64,000 nt of DNA from Paludibacteraceae bacterium (GTDB taxonomy: Bacteria > Bacteroidota > Bacteroidia > Bacteroidales > Paludibacteraceae). Both the position numbers and the translations under genes were made by a program. This document shows, piece after piece, positions 18,529 through 26,494 of the stretch. The stretch's first letter is position 1, and the number at the start of each line of letters is the position of its first letter. The stretch is taken from assembly GCA_024401535.1 (NCBI GenBank), contig JAKSKX010000013.1, positions 1-64,000 of the forward strand, given 5' to 3'. A model generated the notes under the pieces. The model searched no databases and was not told the DNA's origin. It saw only the letters and a list, made by a program, of their open reading frames with translations.

Positions 18529-20625
18529 TTAGTATTTCACTCTGATTACATCGTTGCCAACCTTAACGAAGTATATGCCCTTGTTAAGATTGCTAACAGT
18601 GAATGAGTTAATGCCCTTGCTAAGGTTTGCATTAGAGAAGAAGCGAGAAACTCCAGTGACATCCCAAAGCTCAATGTTAGCATTCTTGTCATCTTCCATC
18701 ACGATGTTCAAGTTTCCGTCACTGATATTGGCAGATACGATGGATGAAGCCTTTGTGTTAACAAGGCAAGAAGGATTGCCAAGATTTATCTCTAATGTGG
18801 CGATACTCATCTTTGGCATTACAACTGCATCGTTGATGTTAAATTCACCCATGTCTTTGCTGTTTACGCCTTCAGCGTCAATAGTCTGGTGCAAGTGAGC
18901 AGAAGCAACATTCAAGTCCTTGACAGATACTGTAACCTCGTGCTCTGATTCTCCCTTGTTGATTAGGATTACTGCCATCTTCTTCTTGTCCGGAGATATG
19001 AACGAAGCAGTTACAATATCCTTAGAAGACACGGTAAAGTCTGTGCAGACATAACCCTTTTTGACGAACTTAGAGAAGTGTCGAAGTCCGTGATACTCCT
19101 TGTTTATGGTGTATCCTTCCTTGTTCTTCCAGTTGCTCTTGTCCCAAGGATTGAATACAGTGACGCATCCGTCTGCGTCTCCCCACATCAAGTTCCAATG
19201 GAAGTAGCCGTTAACTCTGTTGTAGTTGAATGCGTTGGCAAGTATCCATGCTGTGCTTACGTCGTCTCCGTTCATTTCGCTTCGCATAGAGCAGTTCTCT
19301 GTCATGAACTGAGGCATGTCTCCAAACTCGGAAGCAAGAGCAGACATAGCTTTGATGTAGGCGTCAGGTGCACTGTATCTGTCGCTTGCATTCTGTCCGC
19401 TATGGTAGTAGTGGAAGGCAAGACCATCAAGCAAACTCTTGTCAAGTTCCTTCATATAGTTCTCTGTGTTGTTGTATCCTATACCAAGAACCTCTGGACC
19501 AAGAATCTTTGGAGCATTGTCCAGAGAACGTATAGCCTTGCAGAATACAGGAAGAGCCTCGGCATAACCACTGTTGTCGAATTGCTTTCCAGTGTAGTCA
19601 ACATATTTTTCCTTAGGGTCAAACATTGTTGCGGCATAAGTTGCTGCCATGTCAGGCTCGTTCTGCATACTGATATAGTCTGGAACGATACCTGCATCCA
19701 TATACTTTTTCAAAGAAGTCTTCCACCAGTCAGCGTACTTGTCATATACGAACTTGCCGTTCTCCTTCTTTAGAGGATAGCCGCCGTTTATGTCGCCGTT
19801 GGATTTCAACTCTCCGGGAGCAGCCCAAGAGGACATCTCGATGATGTAGTTCTCTCTTCCAAGTCTTTTGTTGGCTTCCTTTACAGTTGCTTCGTCTTCT
19901 GAAGTCTTGTCATTCAAGTCCTGCAACCAGTTTCCAAGTCGAAGAGCAGAAATGCCAAGTCCGTTGAAAATAGTGTCATAGATTGCCGCAGAATTTTCGT
20001 GAGGAGGAATCCATCCCTGATAATATACGATGCCGCCGCCGATACCTTCAACTGTCTGGTTCTTTGAGTTAGGCTCTACTTCAACAGCTACCTCCTTCTC
20101 TTCTGGAACGATAGCTTCCTGTGACAATACCTTTATAGAGACATTGTCAATGTAGTAAGTGTTTGCTACAGCACCAAGGTCGAAATTGAAACCAGTACAG
20201 GCACCAGTAGATTTGATCGACATTGTCTTTTTTGTGTAGCCTGAAGTTACAGTCTGGTCAGCTTGATAGAAAGTGTCGTCTCCGGAAGTGGAAACACGAA
20301 CGCTACCTGTCCCGCTAAGTGTACGGATGTAGTATGAAAGCTCGTATTCTCCTGCGGGAAGAGTCTTGGTAAAGTCAGTGTGAAGCTGTACTTTCCATTG
20401 GTTAGTAGGCTCACTTATCGTAGAAACAATCTCTAAGCATCCCTGACCGTCAAAATGAGTTCCGCTGTTTCTCTTGAACGAGCATCCGTCGTCTCCTCCA
20501 TTCCAAAGCGCCCAGCCATCAACATTCTCCTCAAAGAATCCGTTTGGAACGTATTCCTGTGCAGAGACTGCGCCGCAAACCATCAATAGAGAAGAAACAA
20601 GTGTAAAAATCTTCTTCATATGCAA
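18529..20625 (-). CDS. Secreted GH30-type glycoside hydrolase with N-terminal CBM and T9SS sorting domain
   Basis: A 698-residue secreted enzyme. Signal peptide at about 1-22 (ending VSAQE); jelly-roll carbohydrate-binding module (CBM4/9-like) at about 24-167; a GH30 TIM barrel at about 180-505. The acid/base Glu323 lies in MQNEPD and the likely nucleophile Glu443 in MTENCS. A beta-sandwich follows to about 620. Residues 630-698 resemble a T9SS type A sorting domain (ELWDVTG ... LNKGIYFVKVGN ... IRVKY). GH30 members cut xylan, beta-1,6-glucan or galactan; the sequence best resembles the xylanase-like subfamilies, but the substrate is not certain. A second ATG at codon 3 is an equal start. It stands alone, not in a PUL. 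Confidence 0.88.
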   Translation of the reverse strand: MHMKKIFTLVSSLLMVCGAVSAQEYVPNGFFEENVDGWALWNGGDDGCSFKRNSGTHFDGQGCLEIVSTISEPTNQWKVQLHTDFTKTLPAGEYELSYYIRTLSGTGSVRVSTSGDDTFYQADQTVTSGYTKKTMSIKSTGACTGFNFDLGAVANTYYIDNVSIKVLSQEAIVPEEKEVAVEVEPNSKNQTVEGIGGGIVYYQGWIPPHENSAAIYDTIFNGLGISALRLGNWLQDLNDKTSEDEATVKEANKRLGRENYIIEMSSWAAPGELKSNGDINGGYPLKKENGKFVYDKYADWWKTSLKKYMDAGIVPDYISMQNEPDMAATYAATMFDPKEKYVDYTGKQFDNSGYAEALPVFCKAIRSLDNAPKILGPEVLGIGYNNTENYMKELDKSLLDGLAFHYYHSGQNASDRYSAPDAYIKAMSALASEFGDMPQFMTENCSMRSEMNGDDVSTAWILANAFNYNRVNGYFHWNLMWGDADGCVTVFNPWDKSNWKNKEGYTINKEYHGLRHFSKFVKKGYVCTDFTVSSKDIVTASFISPDKKKMAVILINKGESEHEVTVSVKDLNVASAHLHQTIDAEGVNSKDMGEFNINDAVVMPKMSIATLEINLGNPSCLVNTKASSIVSANISDGNLNIVMEDDKNANIELWDVTGVSRFFSNANLSKGINSFTVSNLNKGIYFVKVGNDVIRVKY

Positions 20626-20664
20626 ATTATTGTTTTGTATTATTCGTTTTGCCTATAGGCATTA

Positions 20665-20695
20665 CAAATTTAGGTGCTTTTATTGATATATGCAA
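20665..20695 (-). promoter_or_regulatory. Promoter of the GH30 gene
   Basis: Minus-strand TAAATTTG (20672-20665) with TTG at 20695-20693, 20 bases apart. An 8-bp inverted repeat, GCATTACA (20659-20666) and TGTAATGC (20727-20734), brackets it and could be an operator. Confidence 0.6.
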
Positions 20696-20901
20696 GTGTT
20701 TTTGCAAATGTTTTGCTCAACTTTACTGTAATGCACTTTCTGCCCGAATTGTATATTCACATTGCAAATACGGTTATTGTAACAAACACTAACAAACTGC
20801 ATGGAAATACCTTCCCTCATTTTAATTTTGCACCGTCATCAGATGAGTCTCTTATCTCTTAGACAAAACAAATAATGTATAATTAATAAATAATAAGTGT
20901 C

Positions 20902-20973
20902 ATGAATTTATTTCTAGTTTTATGTTCTTTCATTGTGTTTGCTATTGTGTTTTTTGTAATCCGTAATTCGTAG
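20902..20973 (+). CDS. Possible 23-residue single-pass membrane peptide
   Basis: An ATG-to-TAG frame encodes 23 residues: MNLF, then an almost unbroken hydrophobic run (LVLCSFIVFAIVFFVI) and RNS at the end, the layout of a small bitopic membrane protein. A TAATTTTG -7-like element lies at 20823-20830. There is no Shine-Dalgarno, which is normal here, and no homologue that I recognise. AT-rich DNA readily makes such frames by chance, so this is only a candidate. Otherwise 20626-21065 shows no gene. Confidence 0.25.
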   Translation: MNLFLVLCSFIVFAIVFFVIRNS

Positions 20974-21065
20974 GTTAATTAAAAAATGTTTCTTAATTTG
21001 TAATATCCGAATACTGTTTGCAGAATAAACACTAACAAATTATAACTCATATATGCATTTAGTTA

Positions 21066-21073
21066 TAATTTTG
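21066..21073 (+). promoter_or_regulatory. Probable -7 element for the LysR gene
   Basis: TAATTTTG matches TAnnTTTG. Transcription would start near 21080, which rules out a GTG start at 21076 and leaves ATG 21103 or ATG 21169. Confidence 0.5.
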
Positions 21074-21168
21074 CAGTGGGTCTGGTGTACGAAGTAAAAG
21101 TAATGGAAAAAACAAAGAATTTACCTTCTATAGAACAGCGCAGACTAAGATTATTAGGCAGTAGAAAA

Positions 21169-22077
21169 ATGGAACTTAAACAGTTAAAAGCATTTGTTAA
21201 AGCCGCTCAGTTACAGAACTTTAGTGAGGCAGCAAAGTCGTTATGTATTAACCAAAGTTCTTTCTCTCAGAACATCAAGCAACTTGAAGAGGAACTCAAT
21301 GTGACATTGTTTCATCGTAACACGCACGAAACAACGCTTACTCAGGCCGGCAAGGAACTACTTCCCTATGCACAGCAGACTTTGCAGAAAGCTGACAACT
21401 GTGTCAGCCGAATGAATGATTTGCTAGAGATGAGGTGCGGTACTCTTAATATCGGTGTGACACATTCCTTTAGTGTCGTCTTGACAGAATCATTGCAGCC
21501 GTTTCTAAAGGCGTATCCTGGCATTAAGCTCAACATCTTCTACAAGACTATGAGCGAACTGATGGATATGTTGGTGGACAGAGAGGTGGATTTCGTGCTT
21601 TCCTATCGTCCAGAGGATAAAGCCTATCCACAAGTCGTTAGCCATACCTTGTTCGAGGACAGACTTTCTGCGATAGTCCGCAAGGACCATCCGTTAGCGC
21701 AGAAGCAGAGCGTTACTCTCCAGGAACTTTCAGAATATCAGCTTGCCCTGCCTAGCATAGGGCTTCATGCCAGGGATGTGTTGGACAGAATCTCTGCCAA
21801 CAGCAACATTGAACTGAATGCAAGGGTTCAGCTTGACCAGGTTACTCCTCTGCTTCGTCTTGTTCGTACGGGAATGCTTATCACTGTGCTGGCTAGTTCT
21901 ACTGCGGAGAATGATTCTGACCTTGTGGCTGTGCCTATCGAGGCTGTAGGTACAAGAATGGAGGGAAGCTGTCAAATGCTTAAAGAGGACTATAAGAAGG
22001 AGGCGGCAAAGGAGTTCTTCAGGATTCTGACTGAAAATGTCATTAAGAAGAAAAAGATGACCGAATGGTTGAAATGA
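21169..22077 (+). CDS. LysR family transcriptional regulator
   Basis: A LysR regulator: winged HTH at the N-terminus (MELKQLKAFVKAAQLQNFSEAAKSL ... NQSSFSQNIKQLEEEL) and a periplasmic-binding-like effector domain (about 90-295). I choose the ATG at 21169 (302 residues), the usual LysR start. An ATG at 21103 would add 22 residues with no family counterpart (324 residues). The antiporter gene follows 9 bp after the stop, so the pair is probably one transcript and the regulator may control it. The effector is unknown. Confidence 0.88.
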   Translation: MELKQLKAFVKAAQLQNFSEAAKSLCINQSSFSQNIKQLEEELNVTLFHRNTHETTLTQAGKELLPYAQQTLQKADNCVSRMNDLLEMRCGTLNIGVTHSFSVVLTESLQPFLKAYPGIKLNIFYKTMSELMDMLVDREVDFVLSYRPEDKAYPQVVSHTLFEDRLSAIVRKDHPLAQKQSVTLQELSEYQLALPSIGLHARDVLDRISANSNIELNARVQLDQVTPLLRLVRTGMLITVLASSTAENDSDLVAVPIEAVGTRMEGSCQMLKEDYKKEAAKEFFRILTENVIKKKKMTEWLK

Positions 22078-22086
22078 AATTAGTGT

Positions 22087-23769
22087 ATGGATTGGATTGA
22101 AAAACTGATATATGGAACGGGTGTGGCCCATTCCATGCTTTTGGTTGCTATTGTAATCGCTGTTGGTCTATATTTGAGCAGGATAAAGATATTTGGTGTT
22201 TCGCTCGGTGTCACATGGATTCTGTTTGTAGGCATCCTTGCCGGACATTTCGGTTTGATATTGGATGACACGACGAGCCATTTTGTCAAGGAGTTCGGCT
22301 TGATTCTGTTCATCTATTCCATAGGTATTCAGGTGGGGCCTGGATTCTTCGAGTCGTTCAGGAGCGGAGGTGTTACACTGAACATGCTTGCTGCATTGAC
22401 GGTTCTGCTTTCGTGTGTGACCTGCTATGGAGTGCATGTTGTAACAGGCGAGAATATGTTCTCTATGATAGGAGTGCTGTATGGAGCTGTTACTAATACT
22501 CCGGGATTGGGAGCCGCACAGCAGACATACAGCGACATGACAAACGGAGCAACCAATCTTGATTTCGCAAGAGGTTATGCGGTTGCTTACCCCTTGGCGG
22601 TAGTTGGAATCATAGGCTCGATTGTTCTGTTCAGGCATATATTCGGAAGCGGCGCCGAGCATGAAGCTGCAGAAAAGAGCACGGCAGACAAGTCTCATAA
22701 CAAAGAAAATCTGCATGCGTTGACTTTCTTGGCTTGCAACGATGGAATTTGCGGACAGGCAGTAGGAAAGCTTCGCTCTATAATCGGGGAGCGAGTGGTA
22801 ATAACAAGAATCATGCACAGCCAGAACAACGAGATTGAACTTGTTGATGATGATACTGTTATAAATAAAGGCGACAAACTATTTATCGTAATGCCCCTTG
22901 AGGAGGTTTCCGTAATCGAGACTCTTGTAGGTAGCATAGTCGAGGGTATGGAGACCGAACACTGGGACAAAATTGACCAGAACACACTATGTTGCGAGAG
23001 AATTGTCGTTACAAATCGCGAGATAAACGGATGCACACTTGGAAAGATGGCGTTGCGAAAGAAGTACAATGTGCAGATTTCAAGAGTGAAGAGAGCCGGT
23101 GTGGATTTGATGCCACAGGCAGACCTTGTGCTGCAGATGGGCGACAGACTTACTGTAGTAGGTCAGGCGCAAGATGTCAAGAAACTGCAGCAGTTGATAG
23201 GAGACAGCGTCAAGAAGCTTGACGAACCTAATTTGATGGCAATATTCCTTGGCATTGCTCTCGGTGTATTCCTTGGCTCTGTTCCTATTTTCTTGCCAGG
23301 AATGTCTGTTCCTGTCAAACTGGGACTTGCTGGTGGACCTCTTGTTGTTTCCATTCTTGTGGCAAAGTTCGGAACAAAGTTCAAACTTGTAACCTATACG
23401 ACTTCTTCGGCTAATCTTATGATGAGGCAGATAGGCATCACGCTGTTCCTCGCATCAGTGGGTATAGGTGCGGGAAACGGTTTTGTTGACACGGTGTTGA
23501 ACGGAGGATATTGGTGGGTGTTGTACGGATTTATCATAACTGTACTGCCTATACTTGTTGTAGGGGTGCTTGCAAGAAAAGTTTTCAAAATAGGGTATTT
23601 CTCTATAGCCGGAATGATAAGCGGAGCTTTGACAGACCCGCCTGCTCTGGCATACGGAAACAGTATATGTCCCGACGACAAGGTAAGTGTGGCGTATTCC
23701 ACTGTTTACCCTTTGAGCATGTTCCTAAGGGTTGTTTCTGCCCAAATTCTAGTATTGATGGCTTTTTAG
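22087..23769 (+). CDS. AspT/YidE-type putative transporter with RCK_C (TrkA-C) domains
   Basis: A 560-residue inner-membrane protein of the aspartate:alanine exchanger (AAE) family. N-terminal TM segments (about 15-190) hold GxxxGPGFF (QVGPGFFESF) and the repeated family motif GAVTNTPGLGAAQQ. Two TrkA_C ligand domains lie centrally at about 210-290 and 300-375 (GxxLGKMALRKKYNVQISRVKR). The C-terminal TM half (about 385-560) has the matching GALTDPPALAYGN. The family includes AspT of lactic acid bacteria and E. coli YidE/YbjL. The substrate, perhaps an amino acid or dicarboxylate, is not established. It follows the LysR gene closely. Confidence 0.87.
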   Translation: MDWIEKLIYGTGVAHSMLLVAIVIAVGLYLSRIKIFGVSLGVTWILFVGILAGHFGLILDDTTSHFVKEFGLILFIYSIGIQVGPGFFESFRSGGVTLNMLAALTVLLSCVTCYGVHVVTGENMFSMIGVLYGAVTNTPGLGAAQQTYSDMTNGATNLDFARGYAVAYPLAVVGIIGSIVLFRHIFGSGAEHEAAEKSTADKSHNKENLHALTFLACNDGICGQAVGKLRSIIGERVVITRIMHSQNNEIELVDDDTVINKGDKLFIVMPLEEVSVIETLVGSIVEGMETEHWDKIDQNTLCCERIVVTNREINGCTLGKMALRKKYNVQISRVKRAGVDLMPQADLVLQMGDRLTVVGQAQDVKKLQQLIGDSVKKLDEPNLMAIFLGIALGVFLGSVPIFLPGMSVPVKLGLAGGPLVVSILVAKFGTKFKLVTYTTSSANLMMRQIGITLFLASVGIGAGNGFVDTVLNGGYWWVLYGFIITVLPILVVGVLARKVFKIGYFSIAGMISGALTDPPALAYGNSICPDDKVSVAYSTVYPLSMFLRVVSAQILVLMAF

Positions 23770-24141
23770 CCATGTTGAGATTATTTTCTAAAAATCAAAT
23801 CAAAAGACTCTGGGCTTGGTAAACACGTTCGATGTTGAGGCTCTTGAGTTAAATATGAACGAAAATTCGTTAGATGTTTCGTGAATCGTAAAGAAGGCAA
23901 CCTAGTGATAGGTTGTCTTCTTTGATTTTATTATAATCGGATTTGAAATGTGCTTTGTAAATCCGAAGGCTATACTGTTTGAGTTTCTTTTGATGTTTGT
24001 GTTTTCGTCTTTCAGTGAAGTGGTATTCAAAGCTTCATTGCTTTGTTGCCTGTCAGTATGCCTATGATTGGAATATCACGAAATTTGAAATTTGTGACAC
24101 TCCTACATGTTTTTTAACTGTCCGATTAAAAGAAACAAGTT
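23770..24141. other. Intergenic region, no gene seen
   Basis: About 370 bases between the antiporter and a convergent lipoprotein gene. It holds the antiporter terminator and a short palindrome AACGAAAATTCGTT near 23860; no coding frame with support was found. Confidence 0.6.
23890..23930 (+). terminator. Intrinsic terminator after the antiporter
   Basis: 15-bp stem (23890-23904 with 23909-23923, one G-U), loop GTGA, then GATTTTATTAT. Confidence 0.75.
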
Positions 24142-24717
24142 CTATTCGCTGAATTTGAAAATCCAATAGTCAAGGGTGTCTTGGTACTGTGGAATCTCGT
24201 CAAATATTATAGGCTTGTATTTCTCTGGCCCTGCATAGTATATGCTGTCGTTGTTGTCTGTGTACATATAGTATAGGTGCGGCGCAATTTCTCCATGCTC
24301 GTTCTCGGCATGGAAACGGTATGCGTACTCGGTTCCTACAGGAAAGTCTGAAAGTTTGGCATTTGACTCTCTCTCTAAAAAGGCAATCATAGCACTATCT
24401 ACCCCCATTCCTCGGAACATAAGGTCAAGAGTCTCTATGTACATGTAGTCGTCCTCGTACCCCTTGCTCTCCTTCATCATGGAGTCTATTGCATTAAGCG
24501 TTTCCCTCAGACCTTCCTCGTGAAACTTTCTTGCCCTTTCTATATTTTCAAAGTAGTTGATGTCTCCGGTCTTTTCAATAGAAATCAAGTCGTAACTGTT
24601 CGGGTTGAGAAGCGTAGGATGAAGTGTGTCATACGCCTTTTTCTCCAACTCGGAAACACAAGAAGCGAAAAAAATAGACGAAATGGTTAATGCAGATATT
24701 GTGAATTTATGTTTCAT
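24142..24717 (-). CDS. Putative lipoprotein, function unknown
   Basis: A 191-residue protein with a lipoprotein signal (hydrophobic segment ending FFASC, Cys at residue 19), so probably attached to the outer membrane. The mature part is acidic and mostly helical at first (IERARKFHEEGLRETLNAIDSMMKE), then turns beta-like with aromatic clusters (YYMYTDNNDSIYYAG). I recognise no family. A promoter with both elements lies just upstream. The next locus, a split lipoprotein, is of similar type and strand, but tRNA-Leu lies between them. Confidence 0.7.
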   Translation of the reverse strand: MKHKFTISALTISSIFFASCVSELEKKAYDTLHPTLLNPNSYDLISIEKTGDINYFENIERARKFHEEGLRETLNAIDSMMKESKGYEDDYMYIETLDLMFRGMGVDSAMIAFLERESNAKLSDFPVGTEYAYRFHAENEHGEIAPHLYYMYTDNNDSIYYAGPEKYKPIIFDEIPQYQDTLDYWIFKFSE

Positions 24718-24745
24718 GATTCGTAACTTTCTAAGTTTTTCAATT

Positions 24746-24778
24746 CAAAATTAGGCAAAATAATTGGTAAAGACTCAA
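24746..24778 (-). promoter_or_regulatory. Promoter of the lipoprotein gene
   Basis: Minus-strand TAATTTTG (24753-24746) with TTG at 24778-24776, 22 bases apart. Confidence 0.55.
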
Positions 24779-24834
24779 AAAAAGCATTAAAAATGAGGAT
24801 AATTGAACTTTTTTTGAAAATAATTGGAAAAAAG

Positions 24835-24866
24835 TTTGGTGGGAATAAATTAATGCTATACCTTTG
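24835..24866 (+). promoter_or_regulatory. Promoter of tRNA-Leu
   Basis: TTTG at 24835-24838 and TACCTTTG at 24859-24866, exactly 20 bases apart. It is a near-perfect Bacteroidota promoter, about 35 bases before the tRNA. Confidence 0.8.
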
Positions 24867-24901
24867 CACTCGCAAAACGGAGGAAACGAAGTTTAAGCGA
24901 T

Positions 24902-24985
24902 GCCCAGATGGCGGAATCGGTAGACGCGCTGGTCTCAAACACCAGTGGATTCACTTCCATCCCGGTTCGACCCCGGGTCTGGGTA
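24902..24985 (+). tRNA. tRNA-Leu (anticodon CAA)
   Basis: Class II tRNA with a full cloverleaf. The acceptor stem is GCCCAGA with TCTGGGT (G1-U72 wobble). The D arm is followed by anticodon stem CTGGT/ACCAG with loop CTCAAAC, giving anticodon CAA, which reads UUG. A long variable arm (TGGA-ttcac-TTCCA) and T stem CCCGG/CCGGG with loop TTCGACC follow. CCA is not encoded. It is a single tRNA unit with its own promoter and terminator. Confidence 0.96.
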
Positions 24986-24990
24986 CAAAG

Positions 24991-25027
24991 AAAGCGAAAC
25001 TCATTTGAGTTTCGCTTTTTGTTTTTG
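24991..25027 (+). terminator. Intrinsic terminator of tRNA-Leu
   Basis: AAAGCGAAACTCA (24991-25003) pairs with TGAGTTTCGCTTT (25006-25018), followed by TTGTTTTTG. Confidence 0.85.
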
Positions 25028-25118
25028 CCCTCTTTGAAAACAAAATCAAAAGAGCATTCCGCACACTAATGAAATCTCGGTATAGTGTCGAATGTAAGCT
25101 TTCTGTGTGGAGTTTCTC

Positions 25119-25805
25119 TTATTTGGCTGAGAACGGTCCCGCCAACTTCTGTAGAAGTCTGAATTGCTCGGACTCGTCGTTTCTGGCTTTCCATGCCTTT
25201 GCTACTTTTAAGAGGATGTTTCTGTCGTCGATATTGTTGTCGAAGTTATATATCGTTATGGCACCGCTCTGTTCCGCAACGTGAAGGTATGCCCATTGAG
25301 AGAATGGCGTTCTGCTTATGATGCTGTCCGTATATGCCTTGTATGACTCGCAAATGCTTTCCAGCTCTTTGGGATAGTGCATCTTCTTTTAAAGATTCTT
25401 GCGTGTGTCGTGGTAATAGTTGCTGTATATTGCGATAAAGTTTGTTTCCTCCGAACCTTTCTCTACTATATACTTGTACGAGTCTATGAACTTTATGGAA
25501 ATGTCGCCGATAGTGTCCGGAACAAGCTGGAAAGTATAGTTTCCTATAGTAATGTCGATAAGTTTGTCCGAAGATGTTCTCTCTAAGTCTTCAAACACAA
25601 CCTTGCCGTTGGAAATCTTCTTGTAGGCTGGGGTTGCAGTCCTGTCGAAATGGTCGGACATGAACACCATGTGCTTCTTGCTTTTCATGTTGTCTGCTAT
25701 CGAAGTTGGTATTTCGATAGAAATGGAGTATGTGTCCTTGTTTTCGCATCCGGCAAGAACTAACAGCATGGAGGCTAATATGAAATGAAAGAGTTTTTTC
25801 GTCAT
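25119..25805 (-). pseudogene. Lipoprotein gene interrupted by an in-frame TAA (possibly DUF4369-like)
   Basis: Two frames in the same phase: 25805-25389 (138 residues) and 25382-25119 (87 residues), separated only by TAA AAG AAG. Joined, they give about 228 residues. The N-terminus is a lipoprotein signal (hydrophobic segment ending LVLAGC). The first part (YSISIEIPTSIADNM ... GKVVFEDLE ... IDITIGNYTFQLVPDT) is beta-rich and recalls DUF4369-type lipoproteins. The second part continues as the helical segment expected next (KELESICESYKAYTDSIIS ... SQWAYLHVAEQSG). A single nonsense change explains the arrangement best. A genuine two-gene pair or a sequencing error cannot be excluded. The promoter upstream looks intact. 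Confidence 0.6.
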
Positions 25806-25828
25806 AGTCCGATAACATTTGTTTTATG

Positions 25829-25856
25829 CAAAGTTACTAATAAAGTTGAAAAACAA
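25829..25856 (-). promoter_or_regulatory. Promoter of the interrupted lipoprotein gene
   Basis: Minus-strand TAACTTTG (25836-25829) with TTG at 25856-25854, 17 bases apart; divergent from the phosphatase promoter. Confidence 0.6.
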
Positions 25857-25913
25857 TCTTTTTTGTAGGTATATTTGTTTGATTGACCCGAAAATAATGC
25901 GACTTTGACTGTG

Positions 25914-25948
25914 TTTGCTGTAATAGTCAATTATTTTAGTTACATTTG
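25914..25948 (+). promoter_or_regulatory. Promoter of the phosphatase operon
   Basis: TTTG at 25914-25917 and TACATTTG at 25941-25948, 23 bases apart, about 60 bases before the ATG. Confidence 0.6.
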
Positions 25949-26009
25949 CACAAGCAAATCGAAATTGACTAGAATGAAACATTTGTAGTCGATATAAACA
26001 TAGACAGTT

Positions 26010-26480
26010 ATGAAACATAGGATATTGTTCGTCTGCTTGGGAAATATCTGCAGATCTGCAGCCGCTGAAGCGGTTATGAAGGCTTTGGTTGCCAAAGCTG
26101 GACGCAGTTCCGAATTCTTTATTGATTCGGCAGGTATCTTGAGCTATCACGAAGGAGAAAAAGCTGACCACAGAATGATTTTCCATGCAGGAAAGAGAGG
26201 GTATGACGTTACTTCCATCAGCCGTCCGGTCAAGTCGTACGATTTCGAGGACTTTGACATTGTGATAGGAATGGACAATTCTAATATAGACGATTTGATG
26301 GACAGGGCAGCTACTCCAGACCAACAGAAAAAGATTCATAAGATGACAGAATATTGCAGAAAGTTTGATAATGACTATGTGCCAGATCCTTATTACGGTG
26401 GAGCGGAAGGCTTTGACCTTGTGCTTGACCTGCTTGAGGATGCCTGTGCCGGCCTTCTTGACACTTTCCCCGACAAATAA
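26010..26480 (+). CDS. Low molecular weight protein-tyrosine-phosphatase
   Basis: A 156-residue LMW-PTP. The phosphate-binding loop is VCLGNICRS, with Cys9 as nucleophile and Arg15. The general acid Asp126 is in VPDPYYGG. The core is complete. In bacteria such enzymes often dephosphorylate capsule or exopolysaccharide tyrosine kinases, but no kinase gene is near. It is followed after 14 bp by the membrane protein gene and then the TolB-like gene, all on the same strand and probably one operon. Confidence 0.93.
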   Translation: MKHRILFVCLGNICRSAAAEAVMKALVAKAGRSSEFFIDSAGILSYHEGEKADHRMIFHAGKRGYDVTSISRPVKSYDFEDFDIVIGMDNSNIDDLMDRAATPDQQKKIHKMTEYCRKFDNDYVPDPYYGGAEGFDLVLDLLEDACAGLLDTFPDK

Positions 26481-26494
26481 GACATCGTAGATTT

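Noticed and set aside
24902-25805. tRNA-Leu as an integration site with a mobile element behind it
   Set aside because: No integrase, no repeat of the tRNA 3' end and ordinary lipoprotein genes on both sides.
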